Assembly (NCBI GenBank): GCA_028753945.1
Contig: JAPNXP010000004.1
Span: forward strand, 2,294,001 to 2,358,000
DNA: 64,000 nucleotides
Origin: Hexactinellida sp. DTS-2022
Taxonomy: Eukaryota; Porifera; Hexactinellida
Direction of reading: 5' to 3'
Numbering within the stretch: position 1 is the stretch's first letter; every line of letters starts with the position of its first letter. The position numbers and the translations under genes are program-made. Shown here in pieces: positions 57,405-64,000 of this stretch. The notes under the pieces are model-generated. The model made no database searches and was not told the DNA's origin. It saw nothing but the letters and a program-made list of their open reading frames with translations.

Positions 57405-60400
57405 TTATTTATGTTGATTTTTCAAAGTTTTCGTTTTTCTTTGTTCTAGGTGGTGCAGCGAGGTCTTTAAATTCTGTTTAGATTTGGATGGATCCTCAAT
57501 CTATCAATAAAAAATAAGTACAGTATATCTATATAATTGTATAAATCAAATAAATAACCCATTATAAACTATTTACCTTGCTAAATCGGTGTAGATACTT
57601 TCTAGTCAAATGTAATGGAAACTTCTTTAATTGGGACTTCCCTTTCTTTTCTATAATTGCACATACATGACCATACTTGCCAACCTATAGCAAGTCTTTG
57701 GCGGGACGGAGGATGAATTTTGGCGGGACATCAGGAAATTTGGCGGGACAAAGAACATTAGTACATAAATAAGTGAAGTAGTATTACTATTTGTACGGAT
57801 GTCCTAGTAATTGTAATAATTTGATTATCTCAACGGAAGGAACCTTGCTCCAATTGCATAAAACGAGACGTCCCGTCAATAAAACGGGACGTCCCGCTCA
57901 AAAACGGGTCGCTAGTCAATTCTACAGATTTATTACCTAATTGGAAGAAGCAATGCTCAGATCTTTATATTTTATTGTTATTGTCACAAAAATGAAATAC
58001 TGGGTACAAAAAACAGGACAAACGTGTCTAAAAGCGGGACGCGGGACAATTCACAAAATCTTTGCTAAAAATCGGGATGTCCCGCCAAAAGCGGGACGGT
58101 TGGCAAGTATGCATGACTATCTGTTAGTTTTTTACTTTAAATGGACCGAGGTGTTTTGATTGATCTTTTGTACCAGGAAGATGCTTCAATTTTCCGATAT
58201 TTTGGACGAGGATCGAATCACCCTCTTTGAATTCCGATCTAAAATATATATAAAATAATAATGATTCTTTAATACAAAACTATATACTATTACGAGTACT
58301 CTGGGGTTTTTTATTATTTATTAATACTATAGATATGAAATACTTACCGATTTTTAACTACTTTCTTATCAAATATTCTTTTTGCCGTGACTGTTCTAAT
58401 TCAATTTTCTTTTTAGCTAACTGTAGATCAGATGTACGACGATTAAAATCTTCACAAATAATTCTTTCATTTTGATTTCATTCTCCGTTAATGTGTTTGA
58501 ATCAATTATTACACTTTCATTCGTGTCTGATTGTTTTTCGTTATAATCATTCGACATGGTCAGGTTACTTGAATGCGATTTAATCCAGTTCAACAAATTG
58601 TCTGAATAACAGTCCCTCCCAAACATGAGTCTAAATGGTGTAAAACCAGTGGATTGTTTTATCTGTGTATTGGCTGCGAAAACAACACTCTGTAACTTCG
58701 GGGGCCAATCTCCACCAGATTCTTCTCTCACTTTCTGAATTTTACTAAAATTATAATTTATTCATAAGAAATCACTATCGGTGACAAAAGAACTACTATT
58801 CAGCAATTATTACGTTTTGATGATTTTGTTCTGAGATTCAACGAGTCCATTGCTCTGTGGGTAATAAGGACGTGTGCTACGATTGTCGACTTTGAGATCC
58901 TCATGAAACTCCTTGAATTTCTAAATTGAGTTTTTAACAATTGTAAGTTTTCATGTTATTATTTGCTATTGCAATTGTGTTTTAGGAATACGTAACACCT
59001 CATTCATTTGAAGCCATAGCGAAACGAATCATTATAAATTCGGATACGTTACGCAAATATACGTACTAATCATTAGGATGAATTTGCAAATTCTACCAAT
59101 TCACGAGTAAAGTTATTGACTCGCTCGTGACCTTCGATATATAAGGCCTGAGTGCTAAGCGAAAATTTGTGTACCATGGATTACTTAAAGTGCATTGAAA
59201 AATGGAGAATTGTTCTTTATCCCAATAATTAGCAATGATAGAGCTGAAAAGTGTATTATAACTATATAGGAATATGGTACCCAGGTATACATAGCACTCT
59301 CCAGAATTGTGATATGTCATCATCTGATGACGTAATGGTAATTTTGGTTGCGAATTATCTTGTTTTTCTAGCATACTTTTAACATAGTTAAACGCGTTAT
59401 AAATGTTCAAAATTAGAACATGGTTATACCCATAACTAGTTGAAAAAAATATATCGAAATTATAAATGGAATGTTGACACATTCCTCGGTTGCCATGGAA
59501 ATGTATATTTCCTAAAATGTGTCATAACTCAAAAACTATGAATGTTATGTAAACTAGGCTGGTACTGATCTGTCCGGAATAGGTAACTTCCTATTCATTG
59601 ATAATACATTTTATATGCCTAACTTCAATAACTTTTGAGATCATGACATAATTAACACTTAATTCATTATTAGGTAATGACTCACTATCTCAAAGATGAT
59701 AGAAGTTAGGCATATAAAATGTATTATCAATGAATAGGAAGTTACCTATTCCGGACAGATCAGTACCAGCCTAGTTTACATAACATTCATAGTTTTTGAG
59801 TAATGACACATTTTAGGAAATATACATTTCCATGGCAACCGAGGAATGTGTCAACATTCCATTTATAATTTCGATATATTTTTTTCAACTAGTTATGGGT
59901 ATAACCATGTTCCAATTTTGAACATTTATAACGCGTTTAACTATGTTAAAAGTATGCTAGAAAAACAAGATAATTCGCAACCAAAATTACCATTACGTCA
60001 TCAGATGATGACATATCACAATTCTGGAGAGTGCTATGTATACCTGGGTACCATATTCCTATATAGTTATAATACACTTTTCAGCTCTATCATTGCTAAT
60101 TATTGGGATAAAGAACAATTCTCCATTTTTCAATGCACTTTAAGTAATCCATGGTTCAAACCAGCACTCAGGCCTTATATATCGAAGGTCACGACTCGCT
60201 CTTATATACAGTAATATGTTTCACATATGCTGAAATAGAGCACTACAATATTCCCCCATATTCTAAATGAATAAATCCCTCGATAAATATCACTAATGTA
60301 CTAATAACTTTACAGAATTATGGCGAATGTCTTAAAATTTGGCATCCTTCAGACCACATTAATAGCAACAATAATATAGTATATATATATTATTAAAGCT

Positions 60401-62026
60401 CTATTGTTGTGTGTTGTGTGTTTGTTTGTCCGGATTGTATTAATGGCGGAATAGAAACCGCATTTATAATTGAAATATAAACTAACTTTTAAATGTTATT
60501 ATAGGTAAACAAGTATGCTGATTACGAATTTCGTATTGATAAATTTCTAATATGAATATTAATTGTTGTTGTTTACAAAAATATGTAAATATAACTATGC
60601 CAAATTTATTTACTAACTTATATAATCAATTGTTTAGTGAGGAGTAAGGCCGCATATCGGCCGTTAACTTGAGGTGCGTAGCCCCGATCTGTTGGAAAGC
60701 GACCGAAACCGAAGGGCTCGTATGTATATACGTATTACATATGCAGTTGTACAATATTAAACCAAGTGATTACGATAGTTAAGGTTATATTAGTTGGGAA
60801 AATACACCACAGTTATCACTACTAATGTCTCAAATTATCTCTCTAGAACAATACCTGGCTAGTAAGTTCTTTCCCCTGGTCATGCTGAATTACTTTAGGA
60901 ACACCGTATATTTGATATATATCCATCAATTCCATGATAACTGCTTTTGAAGTTTTGCAACGGAGTGGTCTTGCAACTGCATATTTAGTAAGGTAACAAG
61001 CTAGGACAAGGATATGGCAATAACCATCTGTGTTAGCATGCATATTGCAGACTAGATCCATTCCGATATGATCCCAAGGGCTGTCAGGTGGAATAATAGG
61101 GTGAAGTTCCCGTTGGAGCTGTGGTAGTAACTTTTGCGTCTTTTGACAGACAAGACATGTTTTGACCTGATTATATGATAATAATAAATGGAGTCATTGT
61201 ATAATTAACAAAATTACAAATCTTAATACTTACTTACATATTGTTCGACTTCCTCTGATAGGCGAACCCAGTAATAATTTTGGCGAATTTTGCTCACAGT
61301 AGTATTAATGCCAGGATGATCAACATCATGTGCACGCTTGATAATCTCCAGAGACTGTTCGATTGTTGGTACCTCAAGAAACCGTTCTGTACCAGTCGCA
61401 TCGGATATTGTCTATAATATTTGCAACTGTAATTATTATCAGTGGTGTTTTGCCAAAAAAAGAAGTGGGGGGGCGCTCCCTTTTCAAATTTAGCATTTTC
61501 TTAGAAAACATAGGTGAAAACGGCCCCCAATAATGAATTATATAGATAATTCTTCGGAAGGAGCGCCCCCTGGGATATAAAAGGCCCCCTTAGCGAAATA
61601 AGTGGGGGGCGCCCCCCCAAAAAAATCACTGGATTATTATATATTCACTAAAGTAGGAAACATCTGCAATGCATTTAATTAGTAATTAAATATTTTATTG
61701 TTAATTCATTCATTCAGAAATAACGAGATAAATTTAAATCTGTTAAAACAAATTAATCAGAATGGTCCTTGTCGTTCAGAATTACTAGATATGACAACAT
61801 TATTCAATTTTACACTTATTTGTAATATTTAAGTTTAACTCATACGGTATGTATATGCGTACGTATGTACCTTGAAAAGTTTGGAGTCTTGTGACACACG
61901 AAAAGTTGTAATCTTTCTTCTGAAGTTAGACTTTGGTTTAGAAGGTACTTTAGAAGCAAGGATATCTTCCGGATATTTGTCGTATTTGAGAAAACTCAAT
62001 ATTTGTTGTAGCTCCTTCGAATCCAT
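57405..62026 (-). CDS. Ginger1-type integrase/transposase, seven exons, lightly frameshifted
   Basis: Exons (right to left): 61871-62026 (52 residues, MDSKELQQIL start); 61238-61411 (58 residues, HDVDHPGINTT, histidine half of H2C2); 60855-61166 (TCLVCQ cysteine half, HIGMDLVCN first Asp, IQHDQGKEL second Asp); 58814-58920 (YYPQSNGLVESQNK, third Glu); 58348-58744 (GFTPFRLMFGRD); 57577-58238 (GDSILVQNIGKLKHL, then HLGPFKV, the GPY/F motif, split by a hAT); 57405-57500, stop at 57405. Donors and acceptors are GT/AG and phases agree across every junction I checked. Single-base shifts are needed near 58450, 58385 and 58125. No reverse transcriptase accompanies it. Intron 1 holds a hAT-like element; intron 3 holds a fold-back element and a Helitron-like element. 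Likely role: DDE transposase of the surrounding element. Confidence 0.85.
57672..58111. mobile_element. hAT-like element rich in GCGGGACG motifs
   Basis: Exact inverted ends CATACTTGCCAACC / GGTTGGCAAGTATG, with CATGAC directly repeated on both sides (57666-57671, 58112-58117). GGCGGGAC/GTCCCGCC motifs recur about ten times. Inserted in the sixth integrase exon. Confidence 0.8.
59127..60193. mobile_element. Long-arm fold-back element in intron 3
   Basis: Arms of about 500 bp (59127-59626, 59702-60193) are nearly identical inverted copies, differing mainly by a short replacement near the ends. The central loop is 75 bp. ACTCGCTC is directly repeated at 59119-59126 and 60194-60201. The 129- and 122-residue frames in the two arms are mirror images and share a hydrophobic, AT-driven composition; I do not consider them genes. 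Confidence 0.85.
60390..60720 (+). mobile_element. Helitron-like non-autonomous element, family 2 (short)
   Basis: Starts TATTATTAAAGCTCTATTG, then TGTGTTTGTTTGTCCGG, and ends GCGACCGAAACCGAAGGGCTCG at 60720. Lies in intron 3 of the integrase gene. Confidence 0.55.
61440..61632. mobile_element. hAT-like MITE with GGGGCGCCCC blocks
   Basis: Starts CAGTGGTGTTTTGCC and ends CCCCCAAAAAAATCACTGG, flanked by ATTATTAT (61432-61439, 61633-61640). Strong G-run and C-run blocks pair across the element. Located in intron 1 of the integrase gene; a truncated copy is at 42874. Confidence 0.75.
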
Positions 62027-62195
62027 TTAGTAATCCGGACACAATATAGTGCAATTTCGAATAATAAAACAGGCTAATATAAGTGAAGCGCAAGTAAGAA
62101 AAAATAGATAAAGAAAATTACGCGTACATATATAGATTAAAGATTAAATTTGCTATAGTAAGCTTTCTGTAACAGTCATTATCACTGTTAATTTT

Positions 62196-62300
62196 AGTCT
62201 TGCTCTCTCATATTCATTACTCCAAATCTCACGGTATCCAATAATCCCTGGTTAACTAATACAATTGACTCCGAATCTCACGGCGTAACTATATCCATGG
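62196..62300. repeat. Ginger1-like right terminal inverted repeat
   Basis: Reverse complement of 55195-55300. Ends abruptly at CCATGG, beyond which P-element C-terminal coding sequence begins. Confidence 0.85.
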
Positions 62301-63830
62301 TATTTCTATTGCAATCATTATCTTCCATAAAGTTATAACTGAAGTAAGAACAGGCTCGGACAGATACTTAAGTCCGCCACGATCTGTTAATTGTAGGAGC
62401 TTAAACTCTGTATGTGATTCAACATCAAAAACAAATAATTTATCATAAGTTAAAGTATCAGTGCACATATGGCATTCTGGAGATCTTTTTTAGAACTTAT
62501 GGACCGTATAACTTGCGATAAAAGCTAACGACTGAAGGATTTGTTCAGAGCATTCAATGGATGATAGATCGTCAATTTCAGCAAGAAAAGGCATTACAGC
62601 CATTCCATCATCACTAGATGTATCAGAGGGGGTTAGAAAAAGACTTTACAAATGTCTGAACCGTTTGGAAAGTGTCTTGTCGGTCTGCAAACATGTTTAA
62701 TATACTAGAAAGTTTAAGACGACGCTCGGTTTCAAGAATCTGAAGGTAAGAAATATGGTAATTCGAACCCGACATCATACGGTAGAGTCCAAAATGGTGT
62801 TCCAACGGGTCAGTTTGCAAAAAGGATGATAATACATAAGAAAAGCCACAATATTCAGTTAGATGGTTAGTTATAATTGGTAAGACAGTACAGTCGTGTC
62901 TAAAACTAGCATACGTTTGCTTACTCAATTTATCCGTTAGAACTGTCAGTAAATCCTGCCAAGCATCTAGCCAAAATACTATACGTATCAAAAATAAAAA
63001 TCGTTCATCGTTTAAGATCAACGATCTTGAGAGGCTATCATTGAAACGAGTTCCTTTGAACGGTGTATTGATATTGAATATTTTCCAAGGAGTAAGAAGA
63101 ATACTTACGAATATAGATGTATTATTACGATACTGCGGGCAACGACTTTCATTTTGGATTTCAAGAGCAGATAGTGTAAGTGCGCTAACAACCTTCAGAA
63201 CCAATTTGACATTTTGCCTTTCTAAACTAGAAGGAAAACAAGCTTTTAAAGTCTAGTGAGGGGCTAGGTTTGCTAAACTGCATGGTTCAGAATTGTAGAG
63301 AAGGCGTACATCTTGAAAGGAAGAAGAATGGACAATGAGGGGCAGCTGCATTTACCAATGTCAATATGTTCAAAATTTGAAAAACGAAATGTTTTATCAA
63401 AAAATGTCTGATTTAACCAATTATTGCGTATACTTTTCAATATATGGACAAAATCAAATGTAAGGAAGAGAGGTCTATTCCATCAAAAGGGTGGGGTACT
63501 CTAGTTTCCAGCTTTCCACTAAGAGAAAACAATTTAAACAAGTTTACATTAAAAATGGGTAGTTATTGGTAGAAATTATTTGGACCTTTAAACCACAATG
63601 CTCAATATCGAATATACAAGATTTGATAGTGGGAAAGATTTTTAAGCTGAGATAGAAGCACATGGTAACAAACGGGTAATACAAGACCATATCCTATGCA
63701 AACTAGACACCATAATCCAAATACAGTTCTCGTCAGATCCTCAGGGTTCAAATTTGGTGCAAATATTTCCCCACCTTTATAAGCGATATCAGATTTAACA
63801 TAGATTTAATCCATTTGAATGATTACATTT
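62301..63830 (-). pseudogene. THAP/P-element transposase pseudogene, copy 4
   Basis: Right to left: KSDIAYKGGEIFAPNLN just after the first catalytic block (about 63810), KSCIFDIEHCGLKVQI and NVNLFKLFSLSGKLE, FDFVHILKSIRNNWLNQ (about 63430, GTP-binding-like region), ACFPSSLERQNVKLVLKV (about 63240), then the open 193-residue frame 62623-63204 with LQTDPLEHHFGLYRMMSG and YLQILETERRLKLSS. After a frameshift come QSLAFIASYTVHKF, a stop, and CHMCTDTL then LTDRGGLKYLSE, the conserved C-terminus. At least four frameshifts or stops. This copy keeps the C-terminus that the other three lack. It meets the Ginger1-like element at 62300. Confidence 0.82.
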
Positions 63831-64000
63831 TTACCTCGGAACTAAAGCAACATGTAGCAGAAGTGAGATAAGTGCCAAAATCATTTTCAGGACCGAAGGA
63901 AGAATACAACTCTATCTAGTGTATGGACATGTGGTAGAGTAATACATTCTAAACCCTGAAGATAAATATAACAAACTGGAGAAATGAGATGAGTCTTAAT
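63831..64000. other. Window end, no gene assigned
   Basis: Would correspond to the region upstream of the P-element core, but I cannot read a convincing frame here. Confidence 0.3.

Larger units (their letters stand above)
55195..62300. mobile_element. Ginger1-like DNA transposon with integrase and OTU genes
   Basis: 55195-55300 and 62196-62300 are inverted copies of one another (CCATGGATATAGTTACGCCG at the outer edge, AGAGAGCAAGACT at the inner). Both ends contain GTGAGATTYGGAGTC subrepeats; the left side has an additional one outside 55195 (55149-55180). Inside are an integrase-like transposase on the minus strand and an OTU protease on the plus strand. Ginger1 elements are known to pair a Gypsy-type integrase, including GPY/F motif, with an OTU or Ulp1 protease domain. 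The right side abuts P-element coding sequence. I could not find a convincing 4-bp target duplication. Five smaller elements are nested within. Confidence 0.8.

Noticed and set aside
59093-60214. Two similar ORFs of 129 and 122 residues as a gene pair
   Set aside because: They are mirror images in the arms of a fold-back element, so similarity follows from the palindrome. No known domain.

Overview
The window looks like repeat-saturated nuclear DNA from an invertebrate animal. It is AT-rich, its split genes have GT..AG introns (the clearest are about 50-80 bp where nothing has inserted), and its coding remnants are all mobile-element proteins with animal relatives: Merlin/ISXO2, Ginger-type integrase, MULE with a RING finger, a CR1-like non-LTR retrotransposon, THAP/P-element transposase, PIF/Harbinger and hAT. 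A sponge or cnidarian would fit, but the sequence alone does not decide this. I recognise no conserved host gene, rRNA or tRNA, and nothing resembling a bacterial operon.

Layout. 1-5730: an element bounded by a 110-bp inverted repeat holding two near-identical Merlin transposase copies in opposite orientation, with a Helitron-like insertion between them. 5868-10150: a fold-back sequence followed by a composite tandem repeat, one unit of which carries a clean TTAA-flanked insertion. 10946-12770: a broken multi-exon Ginger-type integrase. 12860-14513: TA-flanked MITEs. 14857-18700: a MULE remnant encoding the transposase end plus a RING finger, flanked by GATTACGATTAC arrays and split by hAT insertions. 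19838-25830: satellite DNA split by a CR1-like LINE. 25850-32240: two further satellite families around a 4-kb block with a KRBA2-like integrase pseudogene. 32340-37158: MITEs and a Helitron-like element. 37274-41497: a THAP/P-element transposase pseudogene split by three hAT elements, each with an 8-bp target duplication. 41498-51354: Helitron-like elements, a fold-back array, an intact Harbinger transposase (48031-49137) and two more P-element fragments. 52834-54500: a decayed hAT-like gene. 55195-62300: a 7-kb Ginger1-like transposon with matching ends, carrying a seven-exon integrase on the minus strand and an OTU-family cysteine protease on the plus strand, convergent. 62301-63830: a fourth P-element copy.

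How the parts relate. The genes do not form a host pathway; the window records successive insertions. Target-site duplications let the order be read: hAT elements went into P-element, MULE and integrase genes, into satellites and into other MITEs. The only coding units that still look intact are Merlin copy A, the Harbinger transposase and the OTU gene; the Ginger1 integrase is close, with three apparent single-base shifts. The most interesting unit is the Ginger1-like element with a separate OTU gene; the MULE with a RING finger is a second element carrying a ubiquitin-system domain.
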